Assembly (NCBI GenBank): GCA_016185395.1
Contig: JACPNR010000006.1
Location: 186,001-250,000 of the forward strand
Reading direction: 5' to 3'
DNA from: Candidatus Korobacter versatilis
GTDB lineage: Bacteria > Acidobacteriota > Terriglobia > Terriglobales > Acidobacteriaceae
DNA: 64,000 nt
Shown here: one piece after another, positions 55,337 to 64,000 of the stretch
How positions within the stretch are numbered: position 1 is the stretch's first letter
Layout: the number at the start of each line of letters is the position of its first letter
Position numbers and translations under genes: made by a program
The notes under the pieces: model-generated
What the model was told of the DNA's origin: nothing
The model's input: the letters and a program-made list of their open reading frames with translations, nothing else
The model's database searches: none

Positions 55337-55898
55337 CACCGTGAAACTCGATTGGGGACGCGTGGCGAGGCGCATCCGCATCCCGCTCGGCTTCGCGTTC
55401 GCCGGCGTCTACTTCTGGTTCGCGCGTCCGGCGTGGCGCTCGCTCGCGATCGGCGCTGTCGTCGTGCTGTTGGGCCTGTGGCTGCGCGCGTTCGCTTCCG
55501 GATACGTGAAGAAGGCCGCCGAGCTCACCACGACCGGGCCCTACGCATACACGCGCAACCCGCTCTACCTCGGTTCCATGATCATGGCCGCCGGCTTCGG
55601 CGTGGCCGCGCGCAACTGGTGGCTCGGCGCGGGAATGGTGGCGGTGTTTTTGCTGATCTACCTGCCGGTGATCCGCTTCGAGGAAGAGCTGTTGCGCGGA
55701 TTGTTCCCCGCGGACTTCGACGCCTACTTCGCGCGTGTCCCGCGGCTGCTGCCGCGGTTGCGAGCGGAAAAGTCTGACGCACCAGGCGAATTCTCGCGCG
55801 CGCTGTACCTCAAGCACCGCGAGTACCAGGCGGCCATCGGCGCGGCAGTCATGTTCGCGGCGCTGGCGGCGAAGATGGTGTGGTGGGGTACCATCTGA
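55329..55898 (+). CDS. Isoprenylcysteine methyltransferase-like membrane protein
   Basis: A 189-residue membrane protein of the ICMT/PEMT-like methyltransferase family. GTG start. About four TM helices; the SAM-binding signature TTTGPYAYTRNPLYLGSMIM and the FEEELLRGLFPADFDAYFAR tail are intact. The substrate in bacteria is usually unknown. Its place in the LPS operon suggests an envelope lipid, by inference. Confidence 0.85.
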   Translation: MPDTVKLDWGRVARRIRIPLGFAFAGVYFWFARPAWRSLAIGAVVVLLGLWLRAFASGYVKKAAELTTTGPYAYTRNPLYLGSMIMAAGFGVAARNWWLGAGMVAVFLLIYLPVIRFEEELLRGLFPADFDAYFARVPRLLPRLRAEKSDAPGEFSRALYLKHREYQAAIGAAVMFAALAAKMVWWGTI

Positions 55899-55900
55899 AG

Positions 55901-56719
55901 ATGGCCCGCCGCCCAGCCCTGCGCCTGCTGGTACTCGTCCTGCTCGCGGTTGCCGCTCTCGCGCAGAAACCGGCGCCGGCCCCAGCGGCCGCACAGGACG
56001 TGATCACCACGAACTCCCGCATCATTCCTTTGGGGGCGGCCCCGGGGGCGTACAAGCATCCGAACGGGCAGACGCTGGTCTACGACGTGGAGTGGCGGTT
56101 GTGGCGGGCGGGCACGGCGACCATCCGGCTGGACGCCGCCGGCGCGGAAGAAAAGATCTCCGGCAGCGCCGACTCCGCCGGCTTCGTCTCGCTGCTCTAC
56201 ACCGTGCACGACCGCTTCGAGGCCTTCTTCGACGCGAAGACGCTCTGCTCGCGCCAGATCACCAAGACGACGGAAGAAGGTTTCCGCAAGCGGCAGACGC
56301 AGGTCCACTTCGACTACGCGCGCCGCAAGGCGGTACTCGACGAGAAAGACCTGAAGAAGGGGACCGCGAAGCACGTGGAGAACGACATTCCCGCGTGCGC
56401 GACCGACGTGCTCTCGGGATTGTTCTACGGCGCGTCGCTGCCGCTCGAGCCGAACGCGACCTACACGTTCCCGCTGAACGATGGCGGCAAGACCGCCGAC
56501 ATCAAGCTCACGGTGGAGGCGCGCGAGAAGATCAAAACGCCCGCCGGCGAATTCAACACCGTGCGCGTGCGGCCGGAGTCGCTGGTGGGACTGGTGAAAA
56601 GCCGCGGCAAGATCTGGATCTGGTACACGGATGACGCGGCGCACACGCCGGTGCAGATGCGCGCCAAGATGGCGTGGGGAACGCTCACCTTCCGGCTCGC
56701 GCGCTGGGACAAGAAGTAA
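55901..56719 (+). CDS. DUF3108 exported protein
   Basis: A 272-residue exported protein. The ATG at 55901 starts a signal peptide (LRLLVLVLLAVAALAQ). The rest matches DUF3108 in order: GQTLVYDVEWRLWRAGTATI, then FDAKTLCSRQITKTTEEGF, then PAGEFNTVRVRP, then RGKIWIWYTDDAAHTPVQMR. The family is thought to form a lipid- or polymer-handling beta-barrel-like fold in the envelope. Last gene of the LPS run, 2 bases after the methyltransferase stop. Confidence 0.82.
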   Translation: MARRPALRLLVLVLLAVAALAQKPAPAPAAAQDVITTNSRIIPLGAAPGAYKHPNGQTLVYDVEWRLWRAGTATIRLDAAGAEEKISGSADSAGFVSLLYTVHDRFEAFFDAKTLCSRQITKTTEEGFRKRQTQVHFDYARRKAVLDEKDLKKGTAKHVENDIPACATDVLSGLFYGASLPLEPNATYTFPLNDGGKTADIKLTVEAREKIKTPAGEFNTVRVRPESLVGLVKSRGKIWIWYTDDAAHTPVQMRAKMAWGTLTFRLARWDKK

Positions 56720-56722
56720 GCG

Positions 56723-56962
56723 CTATTGCAGGTGGAAGCGTTCGCGCATGAGCCGTTGCAGGCGCGGCTTGTAGAGCAGTTCGTAGGCCAGCTCTTTGTC
56801 GGGGAAGAGCGCGAGCGCGGCGCGCTTGGCGCCGGCCACCAGCTCGGCGGCTTCTTCGACGGTAAGGTTCTCGTCGCCGCAGATGACCTGCATCACCATG
56901 TTCATCATGAGTTGCAGGCGGCGGATCTTGCGGGCTTCCTCTTCGATCTCGGTGTTCGACAT
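56723..56962 (-). CDS. Small helical protein, unknown
   Basis: A 79-residue protein; the ATG at 56962 has GGAG 8 bases upstream. It is predicted all-helical (EEEARKIRRLQLMMNMVMQV, then VEEAAELVAGAKRAALALFP). No family is recognised, but codon bias and a charged, well-mixed sequence support coding. A longer start at 57022 is possible. Confidence 0.65.
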   Translation of the reverse strand: MSNTEIEEEARKIRRLQLMMNMVMQVICGDENLTVEEAAELVAGAKRAALALFPDKELAYELLYKPRLQRLMRERFHLQ

Positions 56963-57117
56963 CCGCTGCTCCGGATGTCCCGGCCTGCCCGGGCTTGGCG
57001 ACCCCGTGTCCGCTGCTCCCATGTCTCGAATCCCCTGGCGCGCTTCGGCGCATCATACCCTGAAAGCGGCGCGCAAAAGCAATCGCGTTTTCGAGCGCCG
57101 GCCGCAGGGCGTAGCGG

Positions 57118-59775
57118 CTAGCGAGGGACCGGCGGCATGGCCTGCACTGCTTTGCCGTCGAGCAGGAAGGTGATGGCGCCCTCGACGTCGGTGCGATGCG
57201 TGAGCGCGTGCGCGGCTTCGAGGCGCTCGAGCACGTCGCCGCGCGGATGGCCGAACGGGCTACGATATCCCACGGAGATCACGGCGAACGCGGGCTGCGC
57301 GGCGGCGAGCAGCTCCGGCGTGGTCGAGGTCGCGCTGCCGTGGTGGCCGACCTTGAGCAGGCCGGGGTGCGGAGCTTCCGCTGCGACGAGGCCCGCGGCG
57401 ATGAGGCGCTCGACTTTCTTTTCCGCATCGCCTTCGAGCAGGGCCGACGTCGTGCCGAAGGTGAGCAGCATGCCGAGTGAATCGTTATTGCGCGCGGACT
57501 TGGCGACCTGCCAGCCTGGCGGCGGCGAGACGATGCGGACGCTGGCGCCGCCGAAGTCAAAGCGGTCGCCCGCGACGTGCGGCTCGATGGCGACTCCGCT
57601 CGCTCGCGCGTCCGCAAGCAGTTCTGCGTATGCCGGTATCGGCGGATTGATGCCCACCCACAGCGCGCGCGGACGGAAGTTGCGGATGATGGCCGGCAGG
57701 CCGCCGATGTGGTCGGCGTGCGCGTGCGTGAGCGCGATGGCGTCGAGCCGCGTGATGCCGCGCGACCACAGGTAACTCGAGACCACCTCCTCGCCGATGT
57801 CGAATTCACCACCGCCGCGCATGGAGCCGCCGGCGTCGACGAGCAGCGCCTTGCCCTGCGGTGTGACGACGAGCAGCGCATCGCCTTGCCCCACGTCGAT
57901 GGCGGTGACTTCGAGCACGCCGGGATGGACCTGCGGCGCCGCCGGGACGAACGCGATCCAGGCGGCGCTTGCGGCCAGCGCGACCACGCCGGCGAGCGCG
58001 AGATAGCGATTTCTTCGGACAGCCCAGAGCACGAACAACAAGGTGAGTGCGGCGCCGCCGACCACGAACATCGCCGGCGTGGCGACGCGGGTGTCGGCGG
58101 CGCGCAGGCCGCCGAGCGCGTGCAACAGGCGCGTCATCACGTCGAGCAGAAATGCTACCGGCAAGGCGAGCAGCGTCGCGACTTTTGTGGAGACGAGCGC
58201 GACCACGGTGGCGAGCGCGGCGAGCGGCACCATGAGCGCGACCAGCGGCGTCATCAGGATGTTCGCGGGCAGGCCGACGACCATGGCGCGATGGAAGTAC
58301 CACGCCATCGGCAGCGCGAGCGCGATCTGCATCACGGCGGACACGAGCAGCGTGTCCCACACGTTGACCAGCAGGCGGCCGCCGTGGATGAGGAGCCACA
58401 TCGCGCGCCGGGTGCCTTTCGGGGCGCCGAGGAACCTTCCCAGCCGCTCGGCGAACATGCGCAGGTCGAGGCGGAACTGCGCCATGCGCGGCGTGAGCGA
58501 CTGGTCGTAAGCGAGTGAGTCCATCCAAGCGAGCGCGCTGCGGTACGGAGCCGACGTCCGCTGGATGAGCGGCAGCGCGATGCCGGCGATGGCCAGCACC
58601 GCGAGGAAGGAGAGCTGAAAGCTGGCTTCGAAGAGCGCGTGCGGCGTGGCGACCAGGATCAACAACGCCGCGGTGCCGAGCGCGTTGAGCGCGGCGCGGT
58701 CGCGGTAGAGCAGCCGCGTCGCAAGATAGATGGCGACCATGATGGCGGCGCGTGTCACCGGCGGGTCGCCTTCGGTGAGGAAGGCGTATCCGGCGCAGGC
58801 GACGATGGTCGCGAGCGTGGTCAGGATCTCCGAGAGGCGCAGGCGTCGCAGCGTGAAGAACACGACGGTGGCGAGCAGCGCCACGTTCATCCCGGAGACG
58901 ACGAGAACGTGGAACACGCCGGTGCGCTGGAACTCAGCGCGCGTGGCGCGGTCGAGCAGCGCCGTCTCGCCCAGGAGCATGGCGGAGAGCAGCGCGGCTT
59001 CGCGCGGCTGCCACAGCGAACCGATGCGCGCGAGCAGGGCGCGCCGCAACTGGCTGCGCCAGCGGAAGAGCGCGTGTCCGGTCTCTTCGTGGAAGTCGCC
59101 GGGCCGGGCTTCCACGCGCTGCTGGCTCGCGGTGGCGAGCGCCACGATGCCACGCTCGGCGAGGTAGCCGGCGTAGTCGAAGCTGCCGGGATTGCCGTAG
59201 TTGTGCGGCGGACGCAGCCGCGCGGTGACGCGCAGCCGTTCGCCGTAGACGAATTGCCGGCCGGTGTCTGCCGCGACCGCGGGCGTGTCGTCATCGGTGT
59301 CGCGCGCTTCGCGGGAATAGATGGAGAGCCGGATGCGCGCGCGGAGCGGCGTCCGCACACCGTTCGTTTCGATCGTTTCCGTCTCGACGTCGACCACCTG
59401 GCGCTGCTCGGCGCCGCGCTCCCTGACCATCCCATCGTGCACCACGTGCGCGGTGAAGACGGCCTCGTTGCCATCGAGATAGGGCGCGAGATCGCCCGCC
59501 ACGCGCGGCGGACGCAGTTGGAGGTCGAGCGCGCCGAGCGTCGCCATCAGCAGCAGCGCGACGGCGTACGCGATGCGAGGATGCCGTCGCGCGCCGGCGA
59601 GCGCGCCCGCGATGGCGAGCAGCGCGAGCGCCAACCACCACGTCGTGGGACGCCACGCGGCGCCCGCAACAATTATTCCGGCGGAGAATGCCGCGGCGGC
59701 GGCGAGGAGCGGGGCGCGTCCACGCGCCGAGGCGGGCGGCGGCGCGAGCGCGCGGGTTGGCGTCGTTGAGCTCAC
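57118..59775 (-). CDS. comEC: ComEC/Rec2 DNA-uptake channel
   Basis: An 885-residue competence protein that forms the inner-membrane channel for transforming DNA. N-terminal TM helices and an OB-like domain (~residues 90-200, with RLRPPHNYGNPGSFDYAGYL), then the competence domain with many TM helices (VFHVLVVSGMNVALLATVVF), then a metallo-beta-lactamase domain (~640-885) with THAHADHIGGL and LLKVGHHGS. The latter may degrade the non-imported strand. Length is normal. No comEA is adjacent. Confidence 0.94.
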   Translation of the reverse strand: MSSTTPTRALAPPPASARGRAPLLAAAAAFSAGIIVAGAAWRPTTWWLALALLAIAGALAGARRHPRIAYAVALLLMATLGALDLQLRPPRVAGDLAPYLDGNEAVFTAHVVHDGMVRERGAEQRQVVDVETETIETNGVRTPLRARIRLSIYSREARDTDDDTPAVAADTGRQFVYGERLRVTARLRPPHNYGNPGSFDYAGYLAERGIVALATASQQRVEARPGDFHEETGHALFRWRSQLRRALLARIGSLWQPREAALLSAMLLGETALLDRATRAEFQRTGVFHVLVVSGMNVALLATVVFFTLRRLRLSEILTTLATIVACAGYAFLTEGDPPVTRAAIMVAIYLATRLLYRDRAALNALGTAALLILVATPHALFEASFQLSFLAVLAIAGIALPLIQRTSAPYRSALAWMDSLAYDQSLTPRMAQFRLDLRMFAERLGRFLGAPKGTRRAMWLLIHGGRLLVNVWDTLLVSAVMQIALALPMAWYFHRAMVVGLPANILMTPLVALMVPLAALATVVALVSTKVATLLALPVAFLLDVMTRLLHALGGLRAADTRVATPAMFVVGGAALTLLFVLWAVRRNRYLALAGVVALAASAAWIAFVPAAPQVHPGVLEVTAIDVGQGDALLVVTPQGKALLVDAGGSMRGGGEFDIGEEVVSSYLWSRGITRLDAIALTHAHADHIGGLPAIIRNFRPRALWVGINPPIPAYAELLADARASGVAIEPHVAGDRFDFGGASVRIVSPPPGWQVAKSARNNDSLGMLLTFGTTSALLEGDAEKKVERLIAAGLVAAEAPHPGLLKVGHHGSATSTTPELLAAAQPAFAVISVGYRSPFGHPRGDVLERLEAAHALTHRTDVEGAITFLLDGKAVQAMPPVPR

Positions 59776-59852
59776 GATGCACCTTGCGCGCGAGCTTGGC
59801 GGAGACCCGCGGTGTTGCTTAACTCATCGGACTTGTTTCATCGGACGTTGAT

Positions 59853-61196
59853 TCAGCGGACCAGTTGCACCAGGCTCTCGATGTGGAAGGTCTGGGGAAA
59901 CAGGTCGATCATGTCCACCTGCTCGGTACGGTAGCCGGATTCTAGCAACAAACGCAGGTCGCGGGAGAGGGTGGCGGGATCACAGGAAAGATAAGTCAGG
60001 CGCGGAGCGGCGAGCTCGGCCAGCTTGCGCGCGACCTTCTCGCCCAAGCCCGCGCGTGGCGGATCGACGATGACAAGGTCAGGCCGGGATTTGTTCGCTG
60101 TCTTTGAGGCGCGCAGTTGCTCGAGGTAACGCTCGGTGGTCGACTGGAAGACGCGGACGTTCTCCGGAATATTCATGTGCAGGTCCTTGACCGACGAGAT
60201 GGCCGACTCGACCGCGACCACCCTTGCGAACTTCTTTGCCAGTGGGACAGTGAAGAGTCCCACGCCGGCGTAGAGGTCGAGCGCGGCCTGGCCCTCGCGT
60301 CCGCTGGTCACCAGCTCCAGCAGCTTGTCGGTCATAAAGCGGTTCGTCTGGAAGAACGAACCGGCGCTCACGCGGTACTCGCCCGCCGCGGTCGCATAGC
60401 GCAGGACCGGCTCGCGCCAGGTGAGCAGCGCGCCCGAATCGTCGGAGACGCACTCGCCGCGCCGGATGTGCGTGGGGAAGAGCGCCACGCCCTGCAGCTC
60501 GGGCAGCGCGGCGGCGAAGGCTTCGCCGACGGCGTCCGCTGCCTCCTGGTCGAGCACGTCGCCGGGCGGCGCCGCGTTGCCGAGCTCGAAGAAGACTTCC
60601 AGCACGAGTTTGTCGTCCGCGGCGCTCGCGAAGAACTCGACCTCACGAACCGACTTGGGCAGCTTGCCCGCGCGTCCCAGCTCCCACGCGGCGGCGATGG
60701 CGCGGTTGATAAGCTCCGAGCTGATGGGGCAATGCGTCGCCGGCAACAGGTCGTGCGACGCGAACTTGAAGTAACCGAGCGCGAAGGGGGCATGCTGCAT
60801 CCGCATGCGCGTGCGGTTGCGATAGTTCCACGGCGGCGAGGGATGCGCGCGGATTCCATCGGCCCAGTCGAGCTTCGCGGTGCGCAGCAGCGTCTCGCGC
60901 AGGATCTCCGACTTGAACGCGAGCTGGTCGTCGTAGCCGGTGTGCTGGTAGTGGCAGCCGCCGCACGCGCTGTAGTACTCGCATCCGGGCCCGATGCGCT
61001 TCGGGGAAGGCGTGATGAGCCTGGCCAGCTTCGCGCGCTCGAAGCCGGGCTTCGACTCGACGGTGGCAACGTCGGCGACCTCGCCCGGCAGCACGAAGGG
61101 GACGAAGACGGTTTTGCCGCGCTCGCGTCCCGGCTCCGGCGCGAGGCGCGCAAGGCCCTCCCCGCCATACACGAGTTTGTCGATGGTGATCTGCAC
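59853..61196 (-). CDS. TrmA/RlmD-family RNA m5U methyltransferase
   Basis: A 447-residue methyltransferase that makes 5-methyluridine in rRNA or tRNA. An N-terminal TRAM domain (ITIDKLVYGGEGLARL) is followed by an iron-sulfur site (Cys72, Cys78, Cys81 in CEYYSACGGC). The Rossmann domain has ALDLYAGVGLFTVPLAKKF, VDPPRAGLGEKV and the catalytic Cys in YLSCDPATLSRDL. RlmD, RlmC and TrmA cannot be told apart by eye. Confidence 0.92.
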   Translation of the reverse strand: MQITIDKLVYGGEGLARLAPEPGRERGKTVFVPFVLPGEVADVATVESKPGFERAKLARLITPSPKRIGPGCEYYSACGGCHYQHTGYDDQLAFKSEILRETLLRTAKLDWADGIRAHPSPPWNYRNRTRMRMQHAPFALGYFKFASHDLLPATHCPISSELINRAIAAAWELGRAGKLPKSVREVEFFASAADDKLVLEVFFELGNAAPPGDVLDQEAADAVGEAFAAALPELQGVALFPTHIRRGECVSDDSGALLTWREPVLRYATAAGEYRVSAGSFFQTNRFMTDKLLELVTSGREGQAALDLYAGVGLFTVPLAKKFARVVAVESAISSVKDLHMNIPENVRVFQSTTERYLEQLRASKTANKSRPDLVIVDPPRAGLGEKVARKLAELAAPRLTYLSCDPATLSRDLRLLLESGYRTEQVDMIDLFPQTFHIESLVQLVR

Positions 61197-61300
61197 GAAG
61201 AATCAGTGTACGCGAGGGACTGGACGGCGCTTTCCGCCTTCCGCTCTCCGCGAAATCGGGCCTTGCGGACAGCGGACAGCGGAAGGCGGATTGCGTTCTA
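61197..61300. repeat. 'GGAAGGCGGA' word repeat, inverted
   Basis: TTTCCGCCTTCCGCTCTCCG is mirrored by GCGGACAGCGGACAGCGGAA and GGCGGA. It resembles the GCGGAGGGCGGAAAGCAG word at ~6648-6665 upstream of gyrA. Confidence 0.65.
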
Positions 61301-61999
61301 TCAGCTCATATAAAAAAGGCTGAGGCGGGGCAGGTGGTAGAGTTCGAGCAAGCGTTTGTGGGTGTACTGCCGCATCAGTTGCTCGAGCTGCGCGGCGGAC
61401 ATCTTGCTTTTGTACGGGGCGAGTTCTTTGTCGGCTTCGGTGCGGATGCGGAGGAGCATCTCGTCGGGCGTGGCGCCAAGCAGCACGGCAAAGAGTTTTT
61501 CTTCCATCACGGTGAGGCGGCGCTCCAGTTCTTCGAGGGGCGCGTGCTTGCCCACGCCGCTCAGCCCGTTGGCGAGCTCGCGCAAAGTAGCGACGGAATT
61601 CTCCGCCACGGCGCGCGCGGCTTCGGGGAGTTGTTTGTCCGCAGCGGTGATCTGCTGGCCGCGGTTCTCAAGGTACACGGCGACCTCGTCGCCGCTGAAG
61701 CCGGCGGCTTCGGGCTGCTCGCGCTGCCTGCCGACGGCGGCCTCCTGCATGTCTTCGGCGGCGGCCAGCACCTCCTGGGCGCAGTAGGCGAGCGAGTTCA
61801 CTTTGCGCGTCTTCGAGGGGCGCGCGTCATAGCGGTCAAAGGCTTCGTCGATGCCGCGCAGCACGGCGTCGAGCGGGATGCCGGCTTCTTTCCACGTCTC
61901 GATCAGCGCCCAGTCGAGCGTGGAGAGCAGGAGCGCGGTGCCGCGGCGGCGCTGGAAGCGCTCTTCGACCTCGGTGAAGTAGTTGAAGTAATTTTCCAC
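61301..61999 (-). CDS. Conserved hypothetical protein, helical
   Basis: A 232-residue protein. The GTG at 61999 is preferred as it directly begins the conserved ENYFNYFTEVEERFQRRRG block; the longer frame upstream reads through a repeat. The sequence is helical (LLSTLDWALIETWKEAGIPL, then AEDMQEAAVG, then LEQLMRQYTHKRLLELY). Similar acidobacterial proteins are linked to primase/DnaD-like helical folds only weakly. The function is unknown. Confidence 0.65.
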   Translation of the reverse strand: MENYFNYFTEVEERFQRRRGTALLLSTLDWALIETWKEAGIPLDAVLRGIDEAFDRYDARPSKTRKVNSLAYCAQEVLAAAEDMQEAAVGRQREQPEAAGFSGDEVAVYLENRGQQITAADKQLPEAARAVAENSVATLRELANGLSGVGKHAPLEELERRLTVMEEKLFAVLLGATPDEMLLRIRTEADKELAPYKSKMSAAQLEQLMRQYTHKRLLELYHLPRLSLFYMS

Positions 62000-62086
62000 T
62001 GTCCCTTTCGCCGCCGACGAAAAGCAGATCCCTCGGAGTGACAATCATAAAGGGCTCGGAATGACACTCAAGAAAGAGAAATGATG

Positions 62087-62914
62087 CTAGCTGCGGCGCG
62101 CGCCGGCAGATCTCTCGGGACGCTTCGCCTGGTTGCGATCCCAGATGATGCGCAGGCCATCGAGCGTGAGGTTCTCGTCCACGCTGGTGATGAAGCGCGA
62201 GCCCTCGGCGAGGAGCGGCGCGAGGCCGCCGGTCGCGACGACCCTCGCTTCCTTGCCTAGCTCGGCGAGGAGCCGCTCGAGGATGCCGTCGACCAGGCCG
62301 AGGTATCCGTAGTAAAGACCGGTCTGGATGCTGCCGACGGTGTTGGTGCCGATCACGCGCTCGGGCTTGCGGATGTCCACGCGCGGCAGGCGGGCGGTGC
62401 GATCGAAGAGCGCGTCCGCGGAGATGCCGATGCCGGGCGCGATGACGCCGCCCAAGTATTCGCCCTTCTTCGAGATGGCGTCGAAGGTGGTCGCGGTGCC
62501 GAAGTCCACCACCACGCACGGCCCGCCGAACTTTTCATAGGCCGCCACGCCGTTGACGATGCGGTCGGCGCCGACCTCGGCCGGATTGTCGTACTGCACC
62601 GGCATGCCGGTCTTCACGCCCGGTTCGATGAACAGCGGCTGGAGATGGAAGTAGCGCTCGCACACCTCGCGCAGGGTGGAATCGAGCGGCGGGACAACCG
62701 ACGAGATGACGATGCCGCGCACCTGCTTCACTTCGATCCCGCTGAGCGCGAACAGATTGCGGAAGAGCACGCCGTATTCGTCCACCGTCTGCGTTTTGCT
62801 GGTGGCCACGCGCCAGTGCGCGGCGAGGCGGTCGTAGGCCGCGGCATCGCTGCCGCTCGCGCCGTAGAGCCCGAGCACCGTGTTGGTGTTGCCGACGTCG
62901 ATGACGAAAAGCAT
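62087..62914 (-). CDS. coaX: Type III pantothenate kinase
   Basis: A 275-residue ASKHA-fold kinase for the first step of CoA synthesis. The ATG at 62914 gives the expected N-terminus MLFVIDVGNTNTVLGLY (phosphate-binding DVGNTN). GADRIVNGVAAYEKFGG, then VVVDFGTATTFDAIS and VVATGGLAPLLA are family motifs. It lies between repeats and birA, as in many bacteria where coaX and birA are neighbours. Confidence 0.95.
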   Translation of the reverse strand: MLFVIDVGNTNTVLGLYGASGSDAAAYDRLAAHWRVATSKTQTVDEYGVLFRNLFALSGIEVKQVRGIVISSVVPPLDSTLREVCERYFHLQPLFIEPGVKTGMPVQYDNPAEVGADRIVNGVAAYEKFGGPCVVVDFGTATTFDAISKKGEYLGGVIAPGIGISADALFDRTARLPRVDIRKPERVIGTNTVGSIQTGLYYGYLGLVDGILERLLAELGKEARVVATGGLAPLLAEGSRFITSVDENLTLDGLRIIWDRNQAKRPERSAGARRS

Positions 62915-62922
62915 AGTTCGCC

Positions 62923-63000
62923 GCTGATGAACGCAGATGAATACAAAAGAACGGTTGAAGAACAAAAACCGATCAGCGTTCTTCTGCGTTCATCTGCGGC
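62923..63000. repeat. 'GATGAACGCAGATGAA' word repeat, inverted
   Basis: GCCGCTGATGAACGCAGATG is mirrored by TTCTTCTGCGTTCATCTGCG, forming a long hairpin between coaX and birA. Same family as 19206-19310 and 35150-35180. Confidence 0.8.
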
Positions 63001-64000
63001 TAAATCTCTCTGACTCCGCCCGATAAGACCGTGCGCACGCCTGCCGCCGTCTTGACCTGCAGGAAGCCGCGCGCGTCGAGGCCGTCGGTCACACCTTCGT
63101 ACTCGGGGAGTCCGGCATCTTTCACGCGCACGCGCTTGCCGCGCGCGTACGACGACCGTTGCTCGAAGGCCGCGACCACCGGTCCGGGGCCGCGCTCCAC
63201 CAGCGCACGATACGCACCGTCGAGAAATTTTAGCAGAGCGACCGCCAGCTCCAGCCGCGACCACTCGCGCCCGGTCGCGAGCCGCAGAGAGGTCGCCGTC
63301 TCCGCCAGCTCGCCGGAAAACCTTGCCTGGTTCACGTTGATGCCCACGCCTATCACCGCGTAGCGTACGCGCGTGGCTTCGGCATTCATCTCCGCCAGGA
63401 TGCCGCAGAACTTCTTGCCGCCGAGCAGCAGGTCGTTGGGCCAGCGCAGGTCGGCGACCAGCCCGGTGGCTTCCTCCACCGCGGCGGCGGTCGCGAGGCC
63501 GGCGGCCAACGAGAGCGGCAGCGCGTCTGCCGGCGACAGCGGCGGACGCAGCAGCACGGAACAATAGATGCCCACCGACTTCGCCGACTCCCACGCGTGA
63601 CCACCGCGTCCGCGACCGGCGGTCTGCTCCTCGGCGAGCCACACCGCGCCTTCGGGTTCGCCGGCGGCGCCGGCCTGCATGGCGAGCGCGTTGGTCGAGC
63701 CGGTGCGGAAGGAGTGCCGCAACTTTCCTGTCCCGCTGAAGATCGTCCCACGCAGGTGCGGCTCGATGAACTCCGCCAGCAGCAGGTCGGGGACTTGCTC
63801 GAGCTGGTATCCGGTGCGCGGATGTCCCGCGATGGCGACGCCGAGTTCGCGCAGGTGCTCGACCGAGCGCCACACGGCGGAGCGGCTGATGCCTATCTCT
63901 TCGGCGAGCTTCGTCCCACTCACCACGACGGTGGCGTGGTCCGCGAGCACGCGCACGACTTCGCCGAGATGGTCCGCCGTGACCGCGCCGGCAGCGGCAA
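63000..64000 (-). CDS. birA: Biotin--protein ligase/biotin operon repressor, 5' end at window edge
   Basis: The frame is open to the window edge, so the start lies at or beyond 64000; a GTG at 63956 is an internal option but the HTH begins before it. N-terminal winged helix (KLAEEIGISRSAVWRSVEHL, then GYQLEQVPD), then the ligase domain: biotin/AMP motif EEQTAGRGRGGHAWES, LRWPNDLLLGGKKFCGIL, and GVGINVN. The C-terminal SH3-like domain (VVAAFEQRSSYARGKRVRVK) is complete. It biotinylates carboxylase carrier proteins and may repress biotin genes. Confidence 0.93.
   Translation of the reverse strand, partial: AAAGAVTADHLGEVVRVLADHATVVVSGTKLAEEIGISRSAVWRSVEHLRELGVAIAGHPRTGYQLEQVPDLLLAEFIEPHLRGTIFSGTGKLRHSFRTGSTNALAMQAGAAGEPEGAVWLAEEQTAGRGRGGHAWESAKSVGIYCSVLLRPPLSPADALPLSLAAGLATAAAVEEATGLVADLRWPNDLLLGGKKFCGILAEMNAEATRVRYAVIGVGINVNQARFSGELAETATSLRLATGREWSRLELAVALLKFLDGAYRALVERGPGPVVAAFEQRSSYARGKRVRVKDAGLPEYEGVTDGLDARGFLQVKTAAGVRTVLSGGVREI

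Overview
The window looks like chromosomal DNA of a GC-rich, Gram-negative member of the Acidobacteriota, probably a Terriglobia/Koribacter-like lineage. This placement is an inference. It rests on the LPS core and lipid A genes, on several conserved but uncharacterised proteins of a kind I associate with acidobacteria, and on gaps filled with REP-like palindromes and 'word' repeats (CACGAAGGACACGAAGG, GATGAACGCAGATGAACGC and similar). No rRNA or tRNA gene and no CRISPR array was seen.

Layout. 1-9.6 kb: thrS (5' end outside the window), an acyl-CoA carboxylase beta subunit, exported and cupin proteins, gyrA. 9.7-19.9 kb: a STAS protein, a PIN toxin with an unusual partner, a PEGA lipoprotein-like gene, an O-methyltransferase, small membrane proteins, an XRE/S24-type regulator next to a PD-(D/E)XK endonuclease-like gene. 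19.9-25.3 kb: a candidate structured RNA, then a Ser/Thr kinase overlapping two secreted partner proteins, then a peptide-transporter ATPase. 25.5-28.1 kb: a peroxiredoxin whose peroxidatic cysteine codon is TGA (selenocysteine), a TetR regulator and a DsbA-like oxidoreductase. 28.4-39.5 kb: an EF-G-like GTPase, rpmB, hicB with a broken hicA, a DUF971 protein, a RAYT transposase between inverted REP palindromes, a pcrA/uvrD helicase gene interrupted by an in-frame stop inside a repeat insertion, an APC permease, adenosine deaminase, VapBC and an Asp/Glu racemase. 39.5-43.2 kb: a lower-GC five-gene minus-strand operon. 43.5-64 kb: a radical SAM gene, gatB, a lipoprotein, an LPS inner-core cluster (waaA-lpxK-hldE parts-heptosyltransferase), comEC, an rlmD-like gene, coaX and birA (5' end at or beyond the window edge).

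Most notable system. The five-gene operon at 39551-43184 encodes, in order of transcription, a 4-TM SLATT/DUF4231 protein, a TGT-like transglycosylase, an OGG-like HhH-GPD glycosylase, a QueC-like enzyme and a ThsB-like TIR protein that starts Met followed by six glycines. QueC, TGT and OGG homologues are the ancillary set of type IV CBASS, where QueC-like Cap9 and TGT-like Cap10 attach a 7-deazaguanine base to the N-terminus of the CD-NTase. Here no CD-NTase is present. The glycine-headed TIR protein takes its place, which suggests a Thoeris/CBASS hybrid in which the TIR sensor is the deazaguanylated protein and SLATT is the membrane effector.

Other strong points. The selenoprotein peroxiredoxin carries a plausible SECIS hairpin. 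Four copies of an 18-20 bp palindrome (TGTTC-N8-GAACA) lie upstream of the S24 regulator, the endonuclease, the PEGA gene and the defence operon, and may form a small regulon. Dispersed repeats have entered coding sequence in at least four genes, and in pcrA they brought a stop codon.
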